A stretch of DNA of 27,723 nt from an uncultured Clostridia bacterium (GTDB lineage: Bacteria; Bacillota; Clostridia; Christensenellales; DUVY01), in assembly GCA_937895465.1 (NCBI GenBank), contig CALAYY010000086.1, forward strand, positions 1 through 27,723, read 5' to 3'. This document shows, piece by piece, positions 6,619 through 14,222 of this stretch. The first letter of the stretch is position 1. Each line of letters opens with the position of its first letter. The position numbers and the translations under genes were made by a program. A model generated the notes under the pieces. That model saw nothing but the letters and a program-made list of their open reading frames with translations. It ran no database searches and was not told where the DNA came from.

Positions 6619-6643
6619 TGGTTTCTGGAGGTTAATGAAACCA
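6619..6643 (+). promoter_or_regulatory. 5'-leader hairpin upstream of the NCS2 permease
   Basis: TGGTTTC at 6619-6625 pairs with GAAACCA at 6637-6643, leaving the 11-nt loop TGGAGGTTAAT, which carries a GGAGG. An ATG at 6635 opens a 37-codon frame (6635-6748) that runs out of frame into the permease start. The hairpin would sit at the extreme 5' end of the mRNA. No purine riboswitch is visible here. Confidence 0.4.
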
Positions 6644-6669
6644 AATATTTTTCAAGGAGATTTTTATAA

Positions 6670-8130
6670 ATGTCCAATTTTAAAAATGCACTCGACAAGT
6701 TTTGGGGCATTAGCAAAAGAGGCTCTAATTTTGCTACAGAAATTATAGCCGGTCTTACAACTTTCTTGACAATGGCTTACATTATTACCGTAAATCCGTT
6801 TATATTGTCAGGAGAGGGGATACCTGGAGCAGGCGGCGGACTTAATATGTATGAATCATTATATATCGCCACAATCTTGGGTGCGGCTTTAGCTACTTTG
6901 CTTATGGCTTTTTATGCAAGAGCACCTTACGCTCAAGCACCTGGAATGGGACTTAATGCTTTCTTAACATTTACTCTTACTCTTACATTAGGTCTTTCTT
7001 ACGGTGTAGGTCTTAACATTATCTTTATAGGCGGTCTTGTATGCGTTGCCTTATCAATAACAAAATTGAGAGAAAAATTGCTCAATTCTGTTCCTGAGGC
7101 GATACGTGCTGCTATCCCTGTAGGTATAGGGTTATTTATTGCTTTTGTTGGTATGCAAAGTGCAGGCTTAGTTATAGGCGGAGCAACTTTGGTTGAACTT
7201 GCCAATTTTACATCAGCTAATTCATTACCTGCTGTTGTTTGCCTTATCGGTTTTGTTACTATTGCAATTTTATCCAAACTTAATGTTAAGGGTGCAATTT
7301 TGATTGGTATCATTTTTGCTACTTTGATAGGTATTCCTATGGGGGTTACCACATGGAATCCCAATAATGTAGGCTGGTTGCCTGCTTTTGATAAGCTTTT
7401 CTCAGGAGATGTTACTGTAAGCGGTGCTGCTGCTTTCTGGAAAGGCTGGGGCGATTTTGGCGCATTGTTTACAAGCTTTAGTAATGTTATTGGTGTATTG
7501 GTTATTATCCTGTCACTTGCTATGATTGATTTGTTTGACACTTTTGGAACACTTCTTGGAACAGCAAAAACAGCTAACCTTATCAATGAAGACGGTAAGA
7601 TTGAAAGATTTTCTCAGACATTAATGGCTGACTCTGTTGCTACAGTATTTGGTGCTATGATTGGTACTTCTAACGTTACTACATATGTAGAATCAGCTTC
7701 CGGTATAAGTGTAGGCGGACGTACAGGTCTTACAGCTTTGACAGTTTCATTGTTTTTCTTGCTTGCTTTGTTCTTGGCACCACTATTTAGCTCAATTCCT
7801 GGAGCTGCTGCTGCAAGTGCTCTGATTTATGTAGGCGTTTTGATGATGGCTAATATAACAGATATAGACTTTTCTGACCCTTCAGTTGCTGCCCCCGCAT
7901 TCTTGACCTTTATTGGAATGCCCTTGGCTTATTCTATAACTGACGGTATCGGACTTGGTATTTTGTCTTATGTTGTAATTAAGTTCTTTATCTGGTTGGT
8001 TAACATTATCAAATATGCAAGCAATAAAGATAATAATGAAAAGCCCGCTTGGGAAATTCATCCTGTAACTTTGGTTATTGCGGCATTGTTTGTATTGTAC
8101 TTTGTATTGCCTATTAACTTAACTGTTTAA
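6670..8130 (+). CDS. NCS2-family purine permease (AzgA/PbuG-like)
   Basis: A 486-residue integral membrane transporter of the AzgA-like group of the NCS2 family, which imports hypoxanthine, guanine or adenine with protons. Family blocks are visible: EIIAGLTTFLTMAYIITVNP near the N-terminus, PGMGLNAFLTFTL (about 95-107), DLFDTFGTLLGTA (about 285-297) and MIGTSNVTTYVESASGISVG with GRTGLTAL (about 330-360). It has many helices, typically 14 in this fold. AAGGAG stands at a normal distance from ATG 6670. The leader contains a small hairpin and a possible upstream ORF. The gene is monocistronic, with its own promoter and a strong terminator. With adenine deaminase at 18003 it would form a purine salvage route; exact substrate is not decidable by eye. 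Confidence 0.93.
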   Translation: MSNFKNALDKFWGISKRGSNFATEIIAGLTTFLTMAYIITVNPFILSGEGIPGAGGGLNMYESLYIATILGAALATLLMAFYARAPYAQAPGMGLNAFLTFTLTLTLGLSYGVGLNIIFIGGLVCVALSITKLREKLLNSVPEAIRAAIPVGIGLFIAFVGMQSAGLVIGGATLVELANFTSANSLPAVVCLIGFVTIAILSKLNVKGAILIGIIFATLIGIPMGVTTWNPNNVGWLPAFDKLFSGDVTVSGAAAFWKGWGDFGALFTSFSNVIGVLVIILSLAMIDLFDTFGTLLGTAKTANLINEDGKIERFSQTLMADSVATVFGAMIGTSNVTTYVESASGISVGGRTGLTALTVSLFFLLALFLAPLFSSIPGAAAASALIYVGVLMMANITDIDFSDPSVAAPAFLTFIGMPLAYSITDGIGLGILSYVVIKFFIWLVNIIKYASNKDNNEKPAWEIHPVTLVIAALFVLYFVLPINLTV

Positions 8131-8158
8131 TAAATAATATTTAAAAAAATATTTAAGG

Positions 8159-8191
8159 ACAAGCCGTTTTTATAGCGGCTTGTTTTTTTTT
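8159..8191 (+). terminator. Rho-independent terminator of the NCS2 permease gene
   Basis: ACAAGCCG at 8159-8166 pairs with CGGCTTGT at 8176-8183, followed by a run of T to 8191. Confidence 0.9.
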
Positions 8192-8316
8192 ATCTAAAAG
8201 CTATCGTTATCATGGAACTTTCCATGGCTGTAATAAATAAATCCTCAGTCGGCTAACGCCGCCAGTTAATGAAGAAAAAGAAGCCTTGGAGTAGTTTTGA
8301 TTAAAGCTTTTAGATA
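8191..8316. repeat. 126-bp segment with perfect 12-bp inverted ends, containing a partial foldback arm
   Basis: TATCTAAAAGCT at 8191-8202 is the exact reverse complement of AGCTTTTAGATA at 8305-8316. Inside, at about 8236-8287, lies a shortened, minus-orientation copy of the foldback-repeat arm (AAATCCTCAGTCGGCTAACG, then a damaged second hairpin ending AGAAGCCTT). The gap 8131-8454 otherwise contains only the terminator and a promoter. Confidence 0.55.
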
Positions 8317-8359
8317 GGCTTTGCTAAAATTTTGTTAAAAATTTCAAAAATATTGACTG

Positions 8360-8388
8360 TTGACAAGATTTAAAATTGCCATTAGAAT
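8360..8388 (+). promoter_or_regulatory. Promoter of the two-component system
   Basis: TTGACA at 8360-8365, a 17-bp spacer, TAGAAT at 8383-8388. The sequence TTGACTGTTGACA makes a short direct repeat over the -35 box. The leader is about 60 nt. Confidence 0.7.
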
Positions 8389-8454
8389 TAGATTGAGTTT
8401 TGTGATTTTTAAAAATGTCATTTTTTATAATGATTGTGGTTCTTGGGAGTGAAG

Positions 8455-9171
8455 ATGATTAATATAGCGATTGTGGAAGATAACGACATAGAAGCAAGTC
8501 AGCTGGTCGGATATCTAAAACGATACGAGAAAGAGCATAATTATCAATTTAATGTTTTTTGCTATAAAGATGCCGATAGCTTTTTGATTAATTATCGTCA
8601 AAATTACGATATCGTATTTATGGATATTGAACTTCCCAACATCAATGGAATGGATGCAGCTATCAAGTTAAGAGAGTACGATAAAAGGGTTTTTTTGATA
8701 TTTGTGACCAACATGGCGCAGTTTGCTGTTAAGGGTTATCAGGTGGATGCGCTTGGTTATATAATTAAGCCCGCTGCATATCAAAGCTTTGTGTTTCCGC
8801 TTGAAAAGGCTCTAAGACTTATTCAGCTAAATGATGATACCGAAATCACTATTGCACAGTCTGATGGAATAAAGAGAGTTTTTTCTCGTGATGTCATATA
8901 TATTGAGGTTGCGGATCACAAGCTGTCTTATCATACCACAAGCGAAGTTATTTATGGCTTTGGCTCGCTTTCATCTTTGGAAGCACATCTAAAGAGTAAA
9001 CATTTTATGCGCTGTAACAGCTGTTACCTGGTTAATCCGAAATATATAAAATCTGTTAGCGGGTATATGGTGTTGATGCAAAACGGCGATGAACTAAAAA
9101 TAAGCAAACCCAAAAAGAAAAACTTTATGCTTGAGCTTGCTGAATGGCTTGGACAGGGGAATTTTACATGA
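8455..9171 (+). CDS. LytTR-family response regulator
   Basis: A 238-residue regulator of the AgrA/ComE/LytR type. The receiver domain (about 1-120) has the acidic pair E8-D9, the phospho-acceptor D57 in VFMDIELP, T85 and K105 in YIIKP. The LytTR DNA-binding domain (about 135-230) includes FSRDVIYIEVADHKLSYHTT, the SLSSLEAHLKSKHFMRCNSC stretch and YLVNPKYIKSV. LytTR proteins bind pairs of short direct repeats upstream of target promoters. The ATG at 8455 is preferred to an in-frame TTG at 8434 because GGGAG lies at the proper distance before it. The gene overlaps the kinase gene by four bases (ATGA). Confidence 0.92.
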   Translation: MINIAIVEDNDIEASQLVGYLKRYEKEHNYQFNVFCYKDADSFLINYRQNYDIVFMDIELPNINGMDAAIKLREYDKRVFLIFVTNMAQFAVKGYQVDALGYIIKPAAYQSFVFPLEKALRLIQLNDDTEITIAQSDGIKRVFSRDVIYIEVADHKLSYHTTSEVIYGFGSLSSLEAHLKSKHFMRCNSCYLVNPKYIKSVSGYMVLMQNGDELKISKPKKKNFMLELAEWLGQGNFT

Positions 9172-10451
9172 GTATATATGATTTTTTTCTGCGTCATGGC
9201 TTTGTGCTAGAATTGGTAGCGGCTACCTCTTTGTTTGTCTTGTCATTTGAACGCAGAAAGTTGTTTTTGGTCCGTGTGACTTTGGTTGTTGTTCTAATGC
9301 TGTTGTTCTCGCTTTTTTGGTTTTATATTATTCCCCTCAATTATCTGACACAAATATTAAAGCACAGCCTATTATTTTTGGTGTCTGTTTTTGGTATTAT
9401 CTTTTGTTTTCAAACTAATTTTTGGACGGCGTTATTCTGCGGTATAGGCGCATTTGCTACTCAGCATTTTGCCTTTAAGATAGGCTATCTATTGCAAACG
9501 GTACTAAAAGATTATATGGACAAATATCTAAGCGGTGCCCTTTATATAGTTTTGAGTGTTGTTATTTATCTCCTTTCTTATCTTATCTTTGCTAGACGCA
9601 TCAAGCGTGGAGAAGTACCATATCTAGAAAACAAGCAGGTAATTTTGCTCGCTATCGGACTTTTTTTATTTACTGTTACCTTTCAAAACATATTTGAAAG
9701 TCTGATTGATGCTAGTAATCTTGCACTACTTTTGGCTACGACCAGTTACGACCTTATATGCTGTGTATTGACATTGTGCATTCAATATGGAATGTTTCAA
9801 AGCGGTAAGCTGAAAGCTACTAATGAAGTTATGGAGCATATATTACATATCCAAAAAGAACAGTTGGAAAATTCAAAAAACAATATAGAAATCATCAATA
9901 TAAAATGTCATGATCTAAAATATCAAATATCCTCACTTGAGGACAGGATTAGTAAAGAAGAATTGGAGCAGCTTAATAAGGCTATCAGTATATATGATAT
10001 GTCACTCAAAACAGGGAATGAAGCGTTGGATGTTATCTTAGCGGAGAAAAGCTTGCTTTGTGAAAAAAATAATATCAAGTTTAATTGCATGGCTAACGGA
10101 AACTGTCTTTCTTTTATGAGCGCATCTGAGATATATTCATTGTTTGGAAATGCTATTGATAACGCAATAACTGCCCTTCTAAAAATTGATATGCCTGAAA
10201 GGCGCATAGTCAGTATTAGTGTTAAAGAATCTTTGGGTATGGTTTCAATAAGCTTTGAAAATTATTTTACAGGCAGTTTGCAGTTTGAAAATGATTTGCC
10301 AATGACTACCAAAAAGGACAGGGCATATCATGGCTTTGGAATCAGAAGTATTAAACTTCTCGTTGAGAAGTATAAAGGCTATATGACGTTTAAAACAGAT
10401 CATGAGAAATTCAATTTGAGTATTTTGATTCCCATTGATAATCCAATTTAA
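9168..10451 (+). CDS. GHKL-domain sensor histidine kinase (AgrC/ComD-like)
   Basis: 427 residues from the ATG at 9168, which overlaps the regulator stop. Six or seven membrane helices fill about residues 1-215. A coiled linker (about 215-245) leads to the phospho-accepting H248 in IKCHDLKYQISSLEDR. The ATP-binding domain shows the N box at N332 (AIDNAITALLK) and the glycine-rich YHGFGIRSIKLLVEKYKGYM near the end. This arrangement belongs to kinases that sense peptides or small extracellular signals. No AgrB/AgrD or other peptide gene adjoins it. The GH2 operon begins 100 bp downstream without an obvious terminator between, so read-through or direct control of those genes is possible but unproven. 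Confidence 0.9.
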   Translation: MSIYDFFLRHGFVLELVAATSLFVLSFERRKLFLVRVTLVVVLMLLFSLFWFYIIPLNYLTQILKHSLLFLVSVFGIIFCFQTNFWTALFCGIGAFATQHFAFKIGYLLQTVLKDYMDKYLSGALYIVLSVVIYLLSYLIFARRIKRGEVPYLENKQVILLAIGLFLFTVTFQNIFESLIDASNLALLLATTSYDLICCVLTLCIQYGMFQSGKLKATNEVMEHILHIQKEQLENSKNNIEIINIKCHDLKYQISSLEDRISKEELEQLNKAISIYDMSLKTGNEALDVILAEKSLLCEKNNIKFNCMANGNCLSFMSASEIYSLFGNAIDNAITALLKIDMPERRIVSISVKESLGMVSISFENYFTGSLQFENDLPMTTKKDRAYHGFGIRSIKLLVEKYKGYMTFKTDHEKFNLSILIPIDNPI

Positions 10452-10482
10452 GTAATCAAAATTCCAATTTACGAAATACCTA

Positions 10483-10511
10483 TTGTGTAAAAGCTAAAAC
10501 GAATATAAGAT
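10483..10511 (+). promoter_or_regulatory. Possible promoter of the glycan operon
   Basis: TTGTGT at 10483-10488, a 17-bp spacer, TAAGAT at 10506-10511. It is only a moderate match. Confidence 0.35.
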
Positions 10512-10551
10512 GGTCATAATAAAATCCTCAGAATATTAAAGGAAATTATCT

Positions 10552-12921
10552 ATGGCCATTATTAGCTTTAACGAAAATTGGACATTTTATAAGGCGGGTG
10601 AGAGCGATTACCGTGAAGTCACTCTTCCCCATGACGCAATGCTGTTAGAAAACCGTTCGCAAACTGCCGCTGGTGGCAAAAACAGTGCATGGTTTGAAGG
10701 CGGCGATTATTATTATAAAAAAAGTTTTAGGTTAGAAAAAGCTTATGAAGGCAGCTTTATATATCTTGAATTTGAAGGTGTGTATCACAATGCGGAAGTT
10801 TTTTTAAACGGAGAGAAAATAGCTTTTCGTCCGTATGGATACACCAATTTTTATGTTCGCATAGATGATAAAATCAATTTTGACACAGAAAATATAATAA
10901 AGGTTTTGGCAGTTAACAGCGATCAGCCAAACTCACGTTGGTATTCGGGTGCAGGAATATACCGTCCTGTATCACTTCATATTCTGCCAAAAAATCATAT
11001 CGAGTTAAACGGTATTAAGATAAGTACACAAAGTATTGCTACGCCTCAAATAAAACTCTCGATAGAAACTTCATGCGGCGGAGATGTTTTTGTAGAAATT
11101 TTAGACGGCAATGATATTATCAAACAGTTAAAGGCAGTTACTAACGGAAAATTTGAAGCAAATATAGACTTGGAAAATGCAGAGCTTTGGTCTTGCGATA
11201 ATCCCAAACTTTATACTTGCAGGGTTGCCTTTGATGAGGATATACAAGAGCAGGTATTTGGTATTCGCTCAGTCAATTGTGACGCAGATAACGGCTTTTG
11301 TCTTAACGGCAATCGAATAATCTTGCGTGGCGCTTGTATTCATCATGATAACGGTCTTTTGGGTGCGGTTGCACATCCTTATTCAGAATACAGAAAGATA
11401 AAAATATTAAAAGAGAGCGGATATAACGCAATACGCTCTTCACATAACCCCTGCTCAAAAGCAATGCTAGATGCCTGTGATAAGCTTGGCATGATGGTTT
11501 TGGATGAATATGTGGACATGTGGTACATACATAAAGACCAATATGATTATGCCAATTATTTTAAAGATTGGTGGAAACAGGATCTAAAAGATATGGTCGA
11601 TAAAGACTATAACCATCCCAGTGTTATTATGTATTCGATAGGAAATGAGGTTGCAGAGACAGGACAAAAAAGGGGCATTGAGCTTACCGAGAGAATGACG
11701 CAATATTTACACTCGTTAGACCAAAATAGACCTGTAACATGCGGAATAAATATGTTTTTTAATTATTTGCATTCTTTGGGTTTTGGAGTTTACTCAGATA
11801 ACAAAGCACAAAAGGCTGCAAAAACATCCAAAAAGAAAAAAGCTGTAGGAAGCGAATTTTTTAATGATTTGGCAGGGCGGCTTGGAGACAAAGTCATGAA
11901 GATTGGCGCATGGCTTCCTGGCAGCAACAAAAAATCAAAACATGCTTTTGCTAATCTGGATGTTGCTGGATACAATTACGGAATTTTGCGATACAAAAAG
12001 GACATGCGTAAATTCCCCAAAAGGATAATTTTGGGTACTGAAACCTTTTGTAAAGATGCATATAAGTTTTGGGAAATTGCTAAAAAGAATAACGCTGTTA
12101 TAGGCGACTTTGTATGGGCAGGTATGGATTATATGGGTGAAGTCGCTGTCGGCTCATGGGTTTATGCCGATCATGCACCTGATTTTTCTGGAGGTGTAGG
12201 TTGGATTACGGCAGGCTCTGGACGTATAGATATTACTGGGAAACCTCTTGGTGAAATGGCTTATAGCCGTGTGGCTTTCGAGCTTGATTCTATCAGAATG
12301 GCAGTAATTCCTGCTGACAACTATAAAAAACCTCATTCTCCATCTGCTTGGAAAATGACTACTGCAATTGAAAGCTGGACTTATGAAGGTTGCGAAGGCA
12401 ATAAAACTGTTGTAGAGGTTTATTCACGAGCTTATCAAACTGCATTGTTTTTAAACGGTAAAAAGCTAGGAACAAAAAGATTAGGCAAAGACTGCCGTCT
12501 GAAGTTTAAGGTTAGATATGCACCTGGAATATTAACTGCAGTAGGCTATGACAAGGCAGGAAACGAATTATACAGTACTTCCTTGAAAACGGCTGGCAGT
12601 GATACTATGCTGCAAGCTAGGGCTGAAGAAGCAACTATTAATAAAGACGGCTTATGTTATGTGAGATTTTGTTTTACAGACTCTAACGGCATTTTGAAAC
12701 CATTGAAACGCTCCAAGATTTTTGTCAAAGTAGATAACGGTACACTTCTTGGATTGGGTCATGCATGTCCTTATAATTCTGATGGCTATCTAAATGATTT
12801 TACCGACACATATTATGGCGAAGCACTTGCCATTATCAGACCAAACGGCGAAGGAAATATAGCAATCAATGCACAAAGTCACTTTGGAAAGGCACAGACA
12901 ATAGTAAAGGTTGTTGATTAA
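10552..12921 (+). CDS. Glycoside hydrolase family 2 enzyme (beta-galactosidase-like)
   Basis: A 789-residue GH2 enzyme without a signal peptide, so it is probably cytosolic. The N-terminal jelly-roll (about 1-145) has FNENWTFYKAG and LEFEGVYHNAEVFLNG. The immunoglobulin-like domain is at about 150-235. The TIM-barrel (about 240-590) has GACIHHDNGLLGA, the YNAIRSSHNPCS block, the acid/base E366 in IGNEVAE and the nucleophile E497 in LGTETF. C-terminal beta domains with VYSRAYQTALFLNGKKLG follow. A lysine-rich insertion near residues 415-465 is of a kind found in related clostridial enzymes. The substrate could be a beta-galactoside, glucuronide or other beta-glycoside. The ribosome site AAAGGA precedes ATG 10552. 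It heads a four-gene operon with a GtrA-like membrane protein and a GH3 enzyme. Confidence 0.9.
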   Translation: MAIISFNENWTFYKAGESDYREVTLPHDAMLLENRSQTAAGGKNSAWFEGGDYYYKKSFRLEKAYEGSFIYLEFEGVYHNAEVFLNGEKIAFRPYGYTNFYVRIDDKINFDTENIIKVLAVNSDQPNSRWYSGAGIYRPVSLHILPKNHIELNGIKISTQSIATPQIKLSIETSCGGDVFVEILDGNDIIKQLKAVTNGKFEANIDLENAELWSCDNPKLYTCRVAFDEDIQEQVFGIRSVNCDADNGFCLNGNRIILRGACIHHDNGLLGAVAHPYSEYRKIKILKESGYNAIRSSHNPCSKAMLDACDKLGMMVLDEYVDMWYIHKDQYDYANYFKDWWKQDLKDMVDKDYNHPSVIMYSIGNEVAETGQKRGIELTERMTQYLHSLDQNRPVTCGINMFFNYLHSLGFGVYSDNKAQKAAKTSKKKKAVGSEFFNDLAGRLGDKVMKIGAWLPGSNKKSKHAFANLDVAGYNYGILRYKKDMRKFPKRIILGTETFCKDAYKFWEIAKKNNAVIGDFVWAGMDYMGEVAVGSWVYADHAPDFSGGVGWITAGSGRIDITGKPLGEMAYSRVAFELDSIRMAVIPADNYKKPHSPSAWKMTTAIESWTYEGCEGNKTVVEVYSRAYQTALFLNGKKLGTKRLGKDCRLKFKVRYAPGILTAVGYDKAGNELYSTSLKTAGSDTMLQARAEEATINKDGLCYVRFCFTDSNGILKPLKRSKIFVKVDNGTLLGLGHACPYNSDGYLNDFTDTYYGEALAIIRPNGEGNIAINAQSHFGKAQTIVKVVD

Positions 12922-12951
12922 AGCTCTTATTGCTTTTAGTTGATTTGAGGT

Positions 12952-14145
12952 ATGGAACAAGTTTTTAATAAAAAAGAAGCGAAAGCGGATAATAAGCAGT
13001 CTGTAAAAAGACTAAAAAAAGCCGAAAGAGAAAAAAGGCTTGAGCCTTTGCGACAAGAAGCGCAAAAGCACTTGTGCAAAGACACATGGTTTGAAGAAAT
13101 ACATCCCGTGTTAACCAATGCTTTTGCAATCATTACGGCTTTATTTGGCTTGATTATGATATTTTTGCCGTATTCAGGAAAAAACACTCTTATTACTAAT
13201 ATTTATCCGCTTTTGTTATCTGCTGTATTAATTCCGCCTGTTTTTATAGTGCTATCTATGATTTTTATTAAAGTATATAGAGTTTTACTTAGTGTTGGTA
13301 TATTTGCTTTTGTGTTTGAAGCTTCAGCATGTATAGCCGCTATGGTTTACGGCAAAGCCTTCTCAATATTTTCGCTCATATTGATGCTATTAGCATTAAT
13401 TACTGCAAGTCTTTTTACAGTCTATGCATTACATAGCTTGATAAAAGATAAGGGGAAAACAGGAGTCACATTTAAAAATTTTGTATCGTCTTACAAGACA
13501 TTTGAATTAGCACTAAGATATCTTTGGCTGAGACATCCAAAGATCGCTGAGTTTATCCGTTACTTTATGGTAGGCAACTTTGTGACTATTATCCAGTTTG
13601 TACTTTTGCCTGTATTGCAATTAGTTTTTAAAAACACTGCCCTTATTAATACTGACTTTCATTTTTTAGGACCTATAGGCAATGTAGATAAAATAGCACT
13701 TACTCTTGCAGACGGAACACCTGTATTTGACCCTTATTATGTTTTTAACTTTACTGGAAGCTCTGTTGGGAGTTATGTAACACGCACAATGAACGGAATC
13801 ACCGGCTTGTATCTTTCACATGGCGGTCTTGCGTATTTTCTGGCTATGTTTATTACGCTTTGTGTGGCACAGGTGCTTACATTTATTATGCAGAGAAAGA
13901 TTGTGTTTAAGTCAAGCAGCAAAGTTTTAAAAGCAGTATTTTGGTTTGTAATCGCTACGGTTATCATAACCTTGGGTCAGAACGCTTTGTACGGTTTATA
14001 TCAGCCTTGGCTTTATGGATTGATAGGAGATACGGCAGGCGGGATAGTTGCATCATTTATACAAGCGCTTATATCATTTTGGGTTTTTTATCCAATTTTT
14101 AAAATAATATTCCAAAAAGATAAGGAGGTGGGAGGTTTGGAATAA
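12952..14145 (+). CDS. GtrA-like polytopic membrane protein
   Basis: A 397-residue membrane protein. A charged cytosolic N-terminus (about 1-50, rich in K, R and E) is followed by four helices (about 54-160). A GtrA-like part (about 200-390) then contains EFIRYFMVGNFVTIIQFVLL, a helix ending in FIMQRKIVFK (the usual R-x-x-V-F signature) and two further helices. GtrA proteins help move lipid-linked sugars or modify surface glycans. An unusual loop of about 60 residues (228-290) separates the first and second GtrA helices. The start has only a weak GAGG directly before the ATG. It lies 30 nt behind the GH2 gene and 77 nt before the GH3 gene, so a role in surface glycan handling is likely but not specified. 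Confidence 0.7.
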   Translation: MEQVFNKKEAKADNKQSVKRLKKAEREKRLEPLRQEAQKHLCKDTWFEEIHPVLTNAFAIITALFGLIMIFLPYSGKNTLITNIYPLLLSAVLIPPVFIVLSMIFIKVYRVLLSVGIFAFVFEASACIAAMVYGKAFSIFSLILMLLALITASLFTVYALHSLIKDKGKTGVTFKNFVSSYKTFELALRYLWLRHPKIAEFIRYFMVGNFVTIIQFVLLPVLQLVFKNTALINTDFHFLGPIGNVDKIALTLADGTPVFDPYYVFNFTGSSVGSYVTRTMNGITGLYLSHGGLAYFLAMFITLCVAQVLTFIMQRKIVFKSSSKVLKAVFWFVIATVIITLGQNALYGLYQPWLYGLIGDTAGGIVASFIQALISFWVFYPIFKIIFQKDKEVGGLE

Positions 14146-14222
14146 CCATCAGGAAAAAAAACTCAAGATGAGGACACTTGCTTTAATTAGCTAAAAAAAA
14201 ATTTAAGGAGGAGCAATTTGAG

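Noticed and set aside
6502..6669. Purine riboswitch before the NCS2 permease
   Set aside because: The conserved aptamer parts are not found; only a 7-bp hairpin is present.
6999..7586. 195-codon open frame on the minus strand
   Set aside because: It lies wholly inside the well-supported NCS2 permease gene, has low-complexity composition rich in P, I, K and T, and no ribosome site or family motif.
11790..11950. Lysine-rich insertion in the GH2 enzyme as a possible foreign domain
   Set aside because: A variable basic insertion at this position is, as far as I recall, common in related clostridial GH2 proteins, and the frame is intact.
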